NCBI RefSeq assembly: GCF_001541315.1
Contig: NZ_LMVK01000003.1
Location: 1 to 64,000, forward strand
Direction of reading: 5' to 3'
From: Agrobacterium tumefaciens str. B6
GTDB taxonomy: Bacteria; Pseudomonadota; Alphaproteobacteria; Rhizobiales; Rhizobiaceae
Length of the DNA: 64,000 nucleotides
In this document: piece after piece, positions 7,829 through 16,542 of the stretch
Position numbering within the stretch: the first letter of the stretch is position 1
Layout: every line of letters starts with the position of its first letter
Notes under the pieces: model-generated
The model's input: only the letters and a program-made list of their open reading frames with translations
Databases searched by the model: none
Told to the model about the DNA's origin: nothing
Program-made: the position numbers and the translations under genes

Positions 7829-8866
7829 TTACTTGACGGCGGCTTCGATACGCGCCTTGGCGTCCGCAGAAACCCAGCTGCTCCAGATATCGGCCTTGGT
7901 CTGAAGGAAGGTCTTGGCGGCGGCTGTCGCATCGACCTGCTTGTCGGTCATGTAGGCGAGGCTGGCGTTGATTTCCGTCAGCGGGAAGGTTGCCTTTTCA
8001 AGGATAGCGATGATCTCAGGCGCTTCCTTGGCAAAGGTGCTGTTCACGCCATAGGCCACCTCGACGGAGGGGAAGGCGCAACCGGCGTCGCGCTTTCCAT
8101 CCGCGCTTGTCAGTTCCTTCCAGCAGGCGTCGCTATAGGCCGGCTCCTGCAGCTGGACGAGCTTGTATTTGCCCATGATTGCCGTGGGGCTCCAGTAGTA
8201 GAACAGCATCGGCTCGCCCTGGAGATAGGCGGCGGCAATTGCGGCATCGAGCGCAGTGCCGGTGCCCGGGCGGAAGTTCACATAGTTTGCTTCCAGCTTG
8301 TATGCCTGCAGCTTGGCGGTGTTGACGCCTTCGCAGGTCCAGCCCGACGGGCAATTGAGGAAGCGGCCCTTGGTAGGCTCTTCCGGGTCCTTGAACAGTT
8401 CGACGATCTTCGGATCGGAAAGCTGGTCGACGCTCTTCAGGTCCGGAGCTTTGGCTTCGATGCCTTTTGCGGGGTCGCCCTTGATCAGATATTCCGGCAC
8501 GAACCAGCCTTCGGCGGCGCCGACGAAGGTCTTGCCAACTGACGTGACCTGGCCTGCTTCCGCAGCCTTGTTCCAGACGTCGGAGCGGCCGATCCATTCT
8601 TCAGCGAAGATCTGCACGTCATTATTGGCGGTTGCCTGTTCCAGCGTCACGGAGTTGCCGGGAATGGAATCGACCTTGCAATCATAGCCCTTGGAAAGGA
8701 TTTCCTTCATGACTTCGGTGATGAAAGCGCCGCTTTCCCAGTCGATGCCGGCGAAGGTGATGGTCTTTCCTGCGCTGCAATAGCCTTCCGCCTTGGCCGC
8801 GCCTGCGGACGCTCCCATGATGAGCGCGGTGGTGGCCAGCGCGATTTTCAGTTTTGAATTCAGCAT
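7829..8866 (-). CDS. hutX: Periplasmic substrate-binding protein, HutX/ProX type
   Basis: Periplasmic OpuAC/ProX-fold binding protein of 345 aa. The start at 8866 gives MLNSKLKIALATTALIMGAS, a standard signal peptide ending AAKA-EGYC, with AAGGGGA upstream; the longer frame to 8974 has no such features. The mature part has ITFAGIDWESGAFITEVM and the aromatic-rich FYYWSPTAIMGKY segment expected of a cage binding a cationic or zwitterionic ligand. Cysteine pairs (ACW, GCAF, NCPSGWTCEG) suggest periplasmic disulfides. First gene of the operon with the HutV/HutW-type components and the histidase homologue. Substrate (histidine, betaine or other) is inference. Confidence 0.83.
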   Translation of the reverse strand: MLNSKLKIALATTALIMGASAGAAKAEGYCSAGKTITFAGIDWESGAFITEVMKEILSKGYDCKVDSIPGNSVTLEQATANNDVQIFAEEWIGRSDVWNKAAEAGQVTSVGKTFVGAAEGWFVPEYLIKGDPAKGIEAKAPDLKSVDQLSDPKIVELFKDPEEPTKGRFLNCPSGWTCEGVNTAKLQAYKLEANYVNFRPGTGTALDAAIAAAYLQGEPMLFYYWSPTAIMGKYKLVQLQEPAYSDACWKELTSADGKRDAGCAFPSVEVAYGVNSTFAKEAPEIIAILEKATFPLTEINASLAYMTDKQVDATAAAKTFLQTKADIWSSWVSADAKARIEAAVK

Positions 8867-8957
8867 TGCATTCCCCTTTTGGTTTGATGATTGGCAATTT
8901 GCTGGCATGCGTGAACCGGGCGCGCCCTGGGCAGGTGTTTGCCCCTGAGCCCGGTGG

Positions 8958-9299
8958 TCATTGATGCATTTCATATCCCGTCAAAATCGGCGGCCGGGCG
9001 CTCGTCGAATCAATATGGAATTCGATGTTCACCTCGAAGCGGCGTGCCGGAAGTTCACTATACAACTTTGGGAAATTCGCATGGGGTGCGCGTATCGGCG
9101 ACTTTGGGTCGAACGCGCCTGCGGCTGGCCGGTTCTGAAAAGGATGAGCTTTCAGCGCATATTGCCCAAGCGAGCCTTCAAATACAGCTTTAGCTCCGGC
9201 ATGGCAGCTGCTGCCCTTGCGCTGAGCGGGCATTTGAATATCGCTCCGACCGTCGGCGGGAGACTTGCGGCTGCCAGAGATCGAGTCTTCGCTCGCCAT
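8958..9299 (-). CDS. Doubtful small ORF upstream of hutX-like gene
   Basis: A 113-codon frame starting MASEDSISGSRKSP lies inside the 563-bp region between the divergent hutC-like and hutX-like genes. GAGGGG about 7 bp before its ATG is a good ribosome-binding site, and a candidate operator (9312-9329) sits just upstream. The protein has no recognisable domain, no membrane segment and an irregular composition. An opposite-strand frame covers the same DNA. It could be a leader-region gene or chance. The remainder of the 8867-9429 stretch holds only the two operator-like palindromes noted separately. Confidence 0.25.
   Translation of the reverse strand: MASEDSISGSRKSPADGRSDIQMPAQRKGSSCHAGAKAVFEGSLGQYALKAHPFQNRPAAGAFDPKSPIRAPHANFPKLYSELPARRFEVNIEFHIDSTSARPPILTGYEMHQ
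9051..9068. promoter_or_regulatory. Candidate HutC operator 1 (AAGTT-N8-AACTT)
   Basis: AAGTTCACTATACAACTT is an 18-bp imperfect palindrome with perfect 5-bp arms, 185 bp upstream of the hutX-like start. It shares arm sequence, arm spacing and the TATACAA core with the second site at 9312-9329. Known HutC operators are TGTATATACA-like palindromes, so assignment to the adjacent HutC-type regulator is reasonable inference. Confidence 0.5.
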
Positions 9300-9311
9300 T
9301 ATTTTCCCCTC

Positions 9312-9329
9312 AAGTTGTATATGTAACTT
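9312..9329. promoter_or_regulatory. Candidate HutC operator 2 (AAGTT-N8-AACTT)
   Basis: AAGTTGTATATGTAACTT is an 18-bp palindrome, 16 of 18 bases symmetric, located 101 bp before the hutC-like start. Its TTGTATATGTAA core resembles reported HutC sites. Together with the site at 9051-9068 it would allow autoregulation and control of the divergent transport operon. Confidence 0.55.
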
Positions 9330-9429
9330 CACATATTTGCGAAAGACAAGCAAGATAGGATGTGATAATTTTGTGCTTGCGCGGATTCTGGCTGCGTTTT
9401 GTGCAGTCGCCCGATTTTTAGGAGTTTTA

Positions 9430-10170
9430 ATGCTGCCCGTCATCGAAAGCGAGTTTTCTGTCTCGGGCGATCGCTCCTCCCTGCCGCTGTATGAGCGGGT
9501 GAAGGAACAGATCAAGGAAAAGATCGCCAGCGGAGAGTGGTTGACGAACCACAGGATACCCTCAGAAAACGAGATGGTCGACATGCTGGGTGTCAGCCGC
9601 ATGACGGCAAACCGCGCCTTGCGGGAGCTGGCAACCGAGGGGGTGATTGTTCGCGTGCAGGGGCGCGGGTCTTTCGTCGCTCCTAAAAAGCGAAGCGCCG
9701 GCATGATGGGCGTGCGTAACATCGCCGACGAGATCAAGGAGCGCGGTTCAACCCATCGGCCAAGCCTGATCCTCGCCCAGACGGAAGTTTGCGGTCCGGA
9801 TCTCGCAACGGCGCTCGAGATCGCCGTGGGAGCGAAAGTTTTCCACTCCATCATCGTGCACCATGAAGATGACGTGCCGATCCAGCTCGAAGATCGCTTC
9901 GTCAATGCGGAGATCGCTCCGGATTATCTGATGCAGGATTTCAATACGCTCACGCCGAATGCCTATCTGACGGCGGCGGCACCTATTTCCCGGACCGAGC
10001 AGTTCATCGAGGCGGCGTCGCCACAGCCCTGGGAATGCAAGCTGATGGCCATCAGCCGAAACGAGCCCTGCCTTCTCGTGCGCCGCAGAACCTGGTCGTC
10101 GAGCCGTGCCGTCACGTCCGTGCGGCTGCTCTATCCCGGTTCCCGATACCGGCTTGAAAGTCAGGAATAG
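9430..10170 (+). CDS. hutC: GntR-family HutC-type transcriptional repressor
   Basis: HutC-type regulator of 246 aa. The N-terminal GntR winged helix is visible (LPLYERVKEQIKEKIASGEW, then IPSENEMVDMLGVSRMTANR). It is followed by a UTRA effector domain ending RRTWSSSRAVTSVRLLYPGS and RYRLE, which is the diagnostic HutC C-terminus. The frame is open upstream, but the ATG at 9430 has AGGAG 6-7 bp ahead and gives the family's usual length. HutC proteins repress histidine-utilisation genes and respond to urocanate. Here it is divergent from a hut-type transporter and a histidase homologue without MIO, so its inducer may differ. No hutU, hutI or hutG is present in this window. Confidence 0.85.
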   Translation: MLPVIESEFSVSGDRSSLPLYERVKEQIKEKIASGEWLTNHRIPSENEMVDMLGVSRMTANRALRELATEGVIVRVQGRGSFVAPKKRSAGMMGVRNIADEIKERGSTHRPSLILAQTEVCGPDLATALEIAVGAKVFHSIIVHHEDDVPIQLEDRFVNAEIAPDYLMQDFNTLTPNAYLTAAAPISRTEQFIEAASPQPWECKLMAISRNEPCLLVRRRTWSSSRAVTSVRLLYPGSRYRLESQE

Positions 10171-10196
10171 AGGTCTGCGGCCGCGTGCAGTGATGC

Positions 10197-10811
10197 CTAT
10201 GCCAGCAGCCCGCGCATGATCAGTTCGAGATGAATCTTCAGAACGGCCTGCCTGTCTAAAATGCGCCGGTCGTTGAAAATCAGCCGAAACACCAATGTTC
10301 CAACCATGGGCGACATCACGACCTTGGCGAGTTCGGGGGGATTGGCCCTGAACCTTTTTTTCGCCACGCCTTCCTCGAGGATCGTATTGATGCGCTCGAA
10401 GACCGGCGCCATCAACGTGTCATGATGCTGGTCGATGAGATCGGGGAATTTTGCGCCTTCCGCAAGGATGAGGCGGAACAGTTCCCGCATTTTCTTGTTG
10501 TCGACGAGTGCGTCGAACATGAATTCCAGTAACAGGCGCAGCTCCTCGACGGGGTCGTCGGATGTATGCGCATAGGCCTTGAACGCTTCCTGGAATGGCT
10601 GGGAGGCGTGCTTGACCATTGCCTCGAAGAGCGCCTCCTTGGTTTCGAAATAGACGTAAACCGTCCCTTTCGTCACACCCACCCGTTCCGCGATGTCTTC
10701 TACCCGTGTCGCGGTAAATCCCCTTTTGGTGAATTCCTCGAATGCGGCATCGAGAATTTGCAACGGACGTTGTATCTTCTGTTCAGCACGTGTCAGTTTT
10801 GCTTTCGCCAT
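10197..10811 (-). CDS. TetR-family transcriptional regulator of efflux operon
   Basis: TetR/AcrR-type repressor of 204 aa. The N-terminal helix-turn-helix reads ILDAAFEEFTKRGFTATRVE, then DIAERVGVTKGTVYVYFETK, the family signature. A C-terminal ligand-binding domain follows (about residues 75-204), including a region resembling TetR_C domains of efflux regulators (MFDALVDNKKMRELFRLILAEG). The gene is divergent from the RND efflux operon 304 bp away, and a palindrome overlaps the operon's likely promoter. It is therefore the probable local repressor, released by a pump substrate. Confidence 0.88.
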   Translation of the reverse strand: MAKAKLTRAEQKIQRPLQILDAAFEEFTKRGFTATRVEDIAERVGVTKGTVYVYFETKEALFEAMVKHASQPFQEAFKAYAHTSDDPVEELRLLLEFMFDALVDNKKMRELFRLILAEGAKFPDLIDQHHDTLMAPVFERINTILEEGVAKKRFRANPPELAKVVMSPMVGTLVFRLIFNDRRILDRQAVLKIHLELIMRGLLA

Positions 10812-11060
10812 GGCCCCGGATCCCTTTGTTTTTTCGGCGCGTGCCCTTCTGTCCGTCGCGATAGGCGGAAATGAGAGATGGTTTGCCTATAGCACCGTCG
10901 CAAAAACCGGAATGGATTTTTGTGAAGGCGCGCGCATGCTTCAATATGCCGGAACATTGCCAATGCGCCCGCAAGGATATGCCGGACGAAGTGGAATGAT
11001 CATTCGGGAGGTTGGCCTGATGTTCCGGACAGATCCCCGATCGGCGGCATAAGAATTTCA

Positions 11061-11080
11061 TTGACTATTCAGTCAGTCAA
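11061..11080 (+). promoter_or_regulatory. Efflux operon promoter with TetR-type palindrome
   Basis: TTGACTATTCAGTCAGTCAA is bounded by TTGACT/AGTCAA inverted arms. TTGACT also serves as a -35 element, with TTATAG 17 bp downstream as -10. ATG of the first adaptor is at 11116. Such TGACT-type palindromes are common operators of TetR repressors that control RND pumps. The rest of the 10812-11115 intergenic stretch shows nothing recognisable. Confidence 0.55.
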
Positions 11081-11115
11081 ATATTATAGGATGAGGCGAA
11101 GATCAAGAGGTCACC

Positions 11116-12192
11116 ATGAAAACCATCCTTATCGCGGCGGCGCTTGGCGGCATTTTCGCCCTGTCGTCCTGCAGCAATGAAGAGCCGCCTGCGGAAAAGC
11201 CGCTGCGCACCGTCGGCGTGGTCGCGGCTGAAAAGAAGCCCGTTGATCGCGGCAGCGTCATAACGGGTGAAGTGAGGGCAAGGGTCCAGACGGACCTGTC
11301 TTTCCGGGTCAGCGGCAAGATCACCGAGCGGCTGGTGGATGTGGGTACACGGGTCAAGACCGGGCAATTGCTTGCCCGCATGGATCCTGAAGAGCAAAAG
11401 GCCGATCTCGATGTTGCGCTCGCCAACCTGCAATCCGCAGAAGCGCAGCAGACGCAGGCGCAATTGACGTTCGACCGTCAGCAAAGCCTGTTCAGGACGC
11501 AGGTGACCTCGCGTTCGGCAGTCGACAAGGCCCAGGAAACCCTGCTGACGACGCAGGGCGCGGTGAGATCGGCGCAGGCGCAGCTCGACACGGCACGGGA
11601 TGCCCTGTCCTACACCGAACTCAGGGCGGATGCGGACGGCGTGATCACGGCGCGCAATGTCGAAGTCGGCCAGGTGGCGCAGGCCGCCCAGCTTGTCTTC
11701 ACGCTGGCGCATGACGGACCGCGCGATGCGGTCTTCGATGTCTATGAATCCCTGTTTCTCGAGCGCGACATCGACAATCTCGTCAATGTCAGCCTCCTGT
11801 CAGATCCCGCCCGCAGCGTTGCGGCGCCGGTGCGGGAGATTTCTCCGACGATCGACCCCGACAATGGAACGATCAGGGTCAAGGTGGGTCTGAACGGTGA
11901 TCTGACCATGCCGCTCGGGGCGCCTGTATCCGGCCATTTCCGCTTCAAGCAGGTCGATGCGATTGAGCTTCCCTGGTCGGCGATGACGTCGCAGGACGGC
12001 TTTCCCGCCGTCTGGGTGGTCGATCCGCAATCCTCGGAAATCGCCATGCGGCGCGTCGAGGTCGCTGACTACGAGACCGGTCAATTCGTCATCGCGCAAG
12101 GACTTAATCCCGGCGATCTCGTCGTCACCGTCGGGACCAAATTTCTCCGCACCGGTGAAAAAGTCGCCTATGAAAAGGGGCAGGCACAATAA
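11116..12192 (+). CDS. RND efflux periplasmic adaptor, lipoprotein 1
   Basis: HlyD/AcrA-type membrane-fusion protein, 358 aa. It begins MKTILIAAALGGIFALSSCSN, a lipoprotein signal with lipobox LSSC, so it is anchored in the inner membrane and spans the periplasm. The barrel-sandwich segment (TDLSFRVSGKITERLVDVGT, VKTGQLLARMD) is followed by an alpha-hairpin rich in Gln/Ala (about residues 95-160) and the returning lipoyl half (LRADADGVITARNVEVGQVA). It joins the RND pump to an outer-membrane channel. AGAGG precedes the ATG. Its TAA overlaps the next gene's ATG by one base, indicating coupled translation with the second adaptor. Confidence 0.88.
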   Translation: MKTILIAAALGGIFALSSCSNEEPPAEKPLRTVGVVAAEKKPVDRGSVITGEVRARVQTDLSFRVSGKITERLVDVGTRVKTGQLLARMDPEEQKADLDVALANLQSAEAQQTQAQLTFDRQQSLFRTQVTSRSAVDKAQETLLTTQGAVRSAQAQLDTARDALSYTELRADADGVITARNVEVGQVAQAAQLVFTLAHDGPRDAVFDVYESLFLERDIDNLVNVSLLSDPARSVAAPVREISPTIDPDNGTIRVKVGLNGDLTMPLGAPVSGHFRFKQVDAIELPWSAMTSQDGFPAVWVVDPQSSEIAMRRVEVADYETGQFVIAQGLNPGDLVVTVGTKFLRTGEKVAYEKGQAQ

Positions 12193-13277
12193 TGTCCAGT
12201 ATATACAGAAGCTTGTTTTTGGTGGCTGTGGCGATTGCGGTCTCCTCCTGCGAGGAGAAGCAGGAAGCCGCCGCCGAGGCGCCGCGTCCGGTACTTTCCG
12301 TCGTCGTGGAAGAGAAGCCCGCCGATGCGCTGCGGCTGACCGGCACGGTGGAATCGCGTATTCAGACCGATCTCGGTTTTCGTGTTCTCGGTCGGATCAT
12401 CGCCCGCAATGTCGATGTGGCCGATCTGGTCAAGAAAGGCGATGTGGTCGCGTCGATCGATCCGCTGGCGCTCGAGCTTGCGGTGAAGAGTGCGCAATCC
12501 GATCTTTCCAATGCGGAAGCGCAGCTGGCCAACGCGGTCACGACGGAACAGCGTCAGCGCGTGCTGGCTGAAGCCCGCAGCGGCACGGAAGCCGCACTGG
12601 AAGAAGCCGAACAGGCAACACGCACCGCCAACGCCGCCGTCGCCAAGGCCCGCGCCAATCTGGACAAGGCCGAGGAGCAGCTGGGTTATGCGCAGCTGCA
12701 TGCGGAATTTGACGGCGTGGTGACGGCAACCTCAGGCGAAATCGGTCAGGTTGTTTCGGCCGGCCAAACGGTCGTGACGATTGCCCGGCCGGAAGTGCGC
12801 GATGTGGTGGTCGATGTTCCGCAATTTGCGGCGCAGCGGCTCGAGATCGGTTCCGCCTTCGAGATCGCCCTGCAGCTTGACCCGAAAATCCGCACCACCG
12901 GCGTGGTGCGCGAGATCGCTCCGGAAGCCGAAACGGCAACGCGCACGCGCCGCACGAAGATCAGCCTGCAGGATGCGCCGCCGGCATTCAGGCTGGGTTC
13001 CGTCGTCACGGCCTCGGTGCTTGCCGCATCCGAACCGCAGATCATGCTTCCCGCATCAGCCCTGCTGAAAACAGATAGTGGGTGGGGTGTCTGGATCGTC
13101 AATGCCGACAAGGCAACGGTGACGTTGCGCCCTGTCACGATAGAAGGTGAGCCGACTGAGGGCGGCAGCGTGCGTATCACCGACGGCGTCAAGCCCGGCG
13201 AGCGCGTCGCTAGCGCCGGTGTTCACAAGCTCAAGGATGGACAGGCCATCAGGATCGATCAGGAGGTCCGTCAGTGA
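12192..13277 (+). CDS. RND efflux periplasmic adaptor, lipoprotein 2
   Basis: Second membrane-fusion protein in the operon, 361 aa, with its own lipobox (VAIAVSSCEEK). The domain order repeats that of the first adaptor: lipoyl half TDLGFRVLGRIIARNVDVAD, coiled-coil hairpin about residues 95-165, second lipoyl half LHAEFDGVVTATSGEIGQVV, then beta-barrel. The two adaptors are clearly related but not identical, so the complex may be heteromeric. The stop overlaps the GTG of the pump gene by 4 bp. Both adaptors with one pump suggests a pump of the kind that needs paired MFPs, which is inference. Confidence 0.88.
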   Translation: MSSIYRSLFLVAVAIAVSSCEEKQEAAAEAPRPVLSVVVEEKPADALRLTGTVESRIQTDLGFRVLGRIIARNVDVADLVKKGDVVASIDPLALELAVKSAQSDLSNAEAQLANAVTTEQRQRVLAEARSGTEAALEEAEQATRTANAAVAKARANLDKAEEQLGYAQLHAEFDGVVTATSGEIGQVVSAGQTVVTIARPEVRDVVVDVPQFAAQRLEIGSAFEIALQLDPKIRTTGVVREIAPEAETATRTRRTKISLQDAPPAFRLGSVVTASVLAASEPQIMLPASALLKTDSGWGVWIVNADKATVTLRPVTIEGEPTEGGSVRITDGVKPGERVASAGVHKLKDGQAIRIDQEVRQ

Positions 13278-16200
13278 AGAAATTCAATCTCTCCGACTGG
13301 GCGCTCGAACACCGTTCGCTCGTCTGGTACTTCATGCTGGTCTTCGTTCTCGCCGGCGTTTTCTCCTATCTCAACCTCGGCCGTGAGGAAGATCCGAACT
13401 TCACCATCAAGACGATGGTGATCAGCGCGCAATGGCCCGGTGCTTCCGCGGAGGAAGTGGCCCGGCAGGTGACGGACCGGATCGAAAAGAAGCTCGAGGA
13501 GCTCGACAATCTCGACCATCTGCGCAGCCAGACGGTGGCTGGCCGCACCACAATCTTCGTGGAACTGGTGCCGGAAACCAAGGCACGCAATGTCGAACCG
13601 ACCTGGGTGCGGGTGCGCAACATGATCGGCGACATCAAGGGGGAGTTTCCCTCCGGCGTGGTCGGCCCCTTCTTCAATGACCGTTTCGGCGATGTCTATG
13701 GCAATATCTACGCCTTCACCAGCGATGGTCTCAGCCAGCGGCAATTGCGCGACCTGGTGGAGGATGCCCGTGCAAAGGTGCTGACCGTCGACAATATCGG
13801 CAAGGTCGATGTCATCGGCGCGCAGGACGAGACGATCTATCTGGAGTTCTCCACGCGGCAGATCGCAGCCCTCGGCATCGATCAACAGTCGATCATCAAG
13901 ACGCTGCAATCCCAGAACGCCGTCACGCAATCCGGCTTCGTTAATGCCGGGCCTGAGCGTGTGGCGCTGCGCGTCAGCGGCCAGTTCACTTCTGAAGACA
14001 GCCTGCGGTCCATCAATCTGCGGGTCAACAACCGGTTCTTCCCGCTGACGGAAGTGGCGACGATCAGGCGCGGTTATGTCGATCCGCCGTCATCGCTGTT
14101 CCGTTTTAACGGCCAGCCGGCTATCGGCCTTGCGATCGGCATGAAAACCGGCGCGAACCTGCTACATTTCGGCGAGGCGCTGGATGCACAGATGAAGCGT
14201 GTGGTGGCGGATCTGCCTGTTGGTGTCGATGTGCATCGTGTATCCGATCAGCCGGCCGTGGTCGATGAAGCGGTCTCCGGCTTCACTTCGGCGCTGTTCG
14301 AGGCGATTGCAATCGTTCTCGTCATAAGCTTCATCAGCCTTGGCCTCAGAGCCGGCATGGTGGTTGCCGTTTCCATTCCGCTCGTGCTGGCGATCACCTT
14401 CGTCTACATGGAATACACAGGCATTTCGCTGCAACGTATCTCGCTCGGCGCCCTTATCATTGCGCTCGGGCTTCTCGTCGACGATGCGATGATTGCAGTC
14501 GAGATGATGGTCGCGCGGCTCGAGGTCGGAGACGATCTCAGAAAAGCGGCGACCTATGTTTACACCTCCACCGCTTTCCCGATGCTGACGGGCACGCTGG
14601 TCACCGTGGCAGGCTTCATTCCGGTCGGTCTCAACAACTCCGCGGCGGGTGAATTCACCTTCACGCTTTTTGTGGTGATCGCCGTTTCGCTCATCGTATC
14701 GTGGATCGTCGCCGTCCTGTTCACGCCGCTTCTCGGCGTCACGATCCTGCCGAAGACGATGAAATCGCACCATGAAAAGAAGGGCCGGTTCGCCTCCGCC
14801 TTTTCCTGGCTCCTCGGGCGGGCGCTGCGCTGGCGCTGGGTGACGATCATCCTCACCATTGCCCTCTTCGGCCTTTCCGTCGGCGGCATGAGCCTCGTGC
14901 AGCAGCAGTTCTTCCCGTCATCCGACCGTGTGGAGTTGATCGTCGACTGGAACCTGCCGCAGAACAGCTCGATTGCCGAAACCAACCGGCAGATGGCGCA
15001 GTTCGAGCAGGAAATGCTGGCGAAAAATACGGATATCGACCATTGGACGACCTATGTCGGCGAAGGCGCACCGCGTTTCATCCTGTCCTTCGACGTGCAG
15101 ACACCTGACGTCACCTTCGGCCAGACGGTCATCGTCACCAAGGGGCTGGATGTGCGCGACAAGGTGCGTGCCGAGCTGCAGGATTATCTGGACCGGACAT
15201 TCATCGGCACCGACGCCTTCGTGAAATTGCTCGATATCGGTCCTCCCGTCGGGAAACCGGTCCAATATCGCCTGAGCGGTCCTGATATCCAGAAGGTCCG
15301 CGAACTCGGTCAGCAATTGTCCGGTATCGTCGGTGAACATCAGCTGCTCTCGAACCTCGTGATGGACTGGAACGAGCCGACGCGCGTGGTGAAGGTCGAT
15401 GTCATCCAGGACAAGGCCCGGCAGCTCGGCGTCTCCTCGGAAGATATCGCCAATGCCATGAACAGCATTGTCGAGGGTTCTACCGTGACCCAGGTCAGGG
15501 ACGATATTTACCTCGTCAACGTGGTGGCGCGCGCGCAACTGGCAGAGCGGGGGTCCATCGAGACGTTGCAGAACCTGCAATTGCCGGCGACGAACGGCAA
15601 GGCCGTGCCGCTCTCGGCGATTGCCAATTTCCGCTACGAACTGGAGCAGCCGACCATCTGGCGTCGTGACAGGATCCCGACAGTCACCGTCAAGGCCGCG
15701 ATTATCGGCCCAACACAGCCAGCCACGATCGTGGAGCAGCTGAAGCCGAAACTCGAGGCTTTCGAGAAGACGCTTCCCGTCGGTTACAAGATGGAAGTCG
15801 GTGGCTCCGTGGAATCCAGCGCGGATTCGCAGGCTCCGATCGTTGCCGTGGTGCCATTGATGCTGTTTGCGATGGCGACGATCCTGATGGTTCAGCTGCA
15901 AAGCTTCAGCCGGCTGTTCCTGGTCTTCGCCGTTGCGCCGACGGCCTTGATCGGCGTCGTGGTGGCGCTGCTCTTCTCCAATGCGCCGATGGGCTTTGTC
16001 GCCATTCTCGGCGTGCTGGCGCTGATCGGTATCCTGATCCGCAACTCGGTCATTCTGGTGGTGCAGATCGAGCATCTGAGAAGCGAAGGGGTCTCGGCAT
16101 GGCATGCCGTCATCGAGGCGACCGAGCACCGCATGCGGCCGATCATGCTGACGGCGGCGGCCGCCACCCTTGCCCTCATCCCCATCTCCCGGGAGATATT

Positions 16201-16345
16201 CTGGGGTCCGATGGCCTATGCGATGATGGGCGGCATCGTGGTGGGTACGGCGCTCACGCTGCTTTTCCTCCCCGCGCTCTATGTCGCTTGGTTCCGCATT
16301 CCGCGTGAGGATGACAAGCCGGAGGGAACAGAAATCAAGGCGTGA
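13274..16345 (+). CDS. RND-family multidrug efflux transporter
   Basis: AcrB/MexF-like inner-membrane pump of 1023 aa starting at a GTG that overlaps the second adaptor (GTGA). Family features: first membrane helix near residues 15-35, two large periplasmic loops, and the proton-relay aspartates in TM4 (ALGLLVDDAMIAVEMM, about residue 405). The second half repeats the fold (FVAILGVLALIGILIRNSVI and RMRPIMLTAAAATLALIP). It exports substrates by proton antiport through the adaptor and an outer-membrane TolC-like channel. No outer-membrane channel gene follows, so an unlinked TolC homologue is presumably used. A weak stem (GCGAGGG/CCCTCGC, 16358-16386) without a T-run follows. Confidence 0.93.
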   Translation: MKKFNLSDWALEHRSLVWYFMLVFVLAGVFSYLNLGREEDPNFTIKTMVISAQWPGASAEEVARQVTDRIEKKLEELDNLDHLRSQTVAGRTTIFVELVPETKARNVEPTWVRVRNMIGDIKGEFPSGVVGPFFNDRFGDVYGNIYAFTSDGLSQRQLRDLVEDARAKVLTVDNIGKVDVIGAQDETIYLEFSTRQIAALGIDQQSIIKTLQSQNAVTQSGFVNAGPERVALRVSGQFTSEDSLRSINLRVNNRFFPLTEVATIRRGYVDPPSSLFRFNGQPAIGLAIGMKTGANLLHFGEALDAQMKRVVADLPVGVDVHRVSDQPAVVDEAVSGFTSALFEAIAIVLVISFISLGLRAGMVVAVSIPLVLAITFVYMEYTGISLQRISLGALIIALGLLVDDAMIAVEMMVARLEVGDDLRKAATYVYTSTAFPMLTGTLVTVAGFIPVGLNNSAAGEFTFTLFVVIAVSLIVSWIVAVLFTPLLGVTILPKTMKSHHEKKGRFASAFSWLLGRALRWRWVTIILTIALFGLSVGGMSLVQQQFFPSSDRVELIVDWNLPQNSSIAETNRQMAQFEQEMLAKNTDIDHWTTYVGEGAPRFILSFDVQTPDVTFGQTVIVTKGLDVRDKVRAELQDYLDRTFIGTDAFVKLLDIGPPVGKPVQYRLSGPDIQKVRELGQQLSGIVGEHQLLSNLVMDWNEPTRVVKVDVIQDKARQLGVSSEDIANAMNSIVEGSTVTQVRDDIYLVNVVARAQLAERGSIETLQNLQLPATNGKAVPLSAIANFRYELEQPTIWRRDRIPTVTVKAAIIGPTQPATIVEQLKPKLEAFEKTLPVGYKMEVGGSVESSADSQAPIVAVVPLMLFAMATILMVQLQSFSRLFLVFAVAPTALIGVVVALLFSNAPMGFVAILGVLALIGILIRNSVILVVQIEHLRSEGVSAWHAVIEATEHRMRPIMLTAAAATLALIPISREIFWGPMAYAMMGGIVVGTALTLLFLPALYVAWFRIPREDDKPEGTEIKA

Positions 16346-16542
16346 CATCGGTGCGGGGCGAGGGTACGGCGTCGTTGTCCCCTCGCTCCAACAAAAATAT
16401 CCACCGTCGTTGTTCCCGCGGTCAGGATAATGTTAGGAAGGTCGGCTTAGCTGCGAGAGCGGCGGCCGTCCTTTTGCGTTTGGACGGTTGTCTGGTTTTG
16501 CGTTGATATTGCGGACATATTGAGAGTGCGGAGGGTTTAAAG

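Noticed and set aside
8961..9326. 121-codon plus-strand frame in the hut-like intergenic region
   Set aside because: No ribosome-binding site, and it runs through both operator palindromes.
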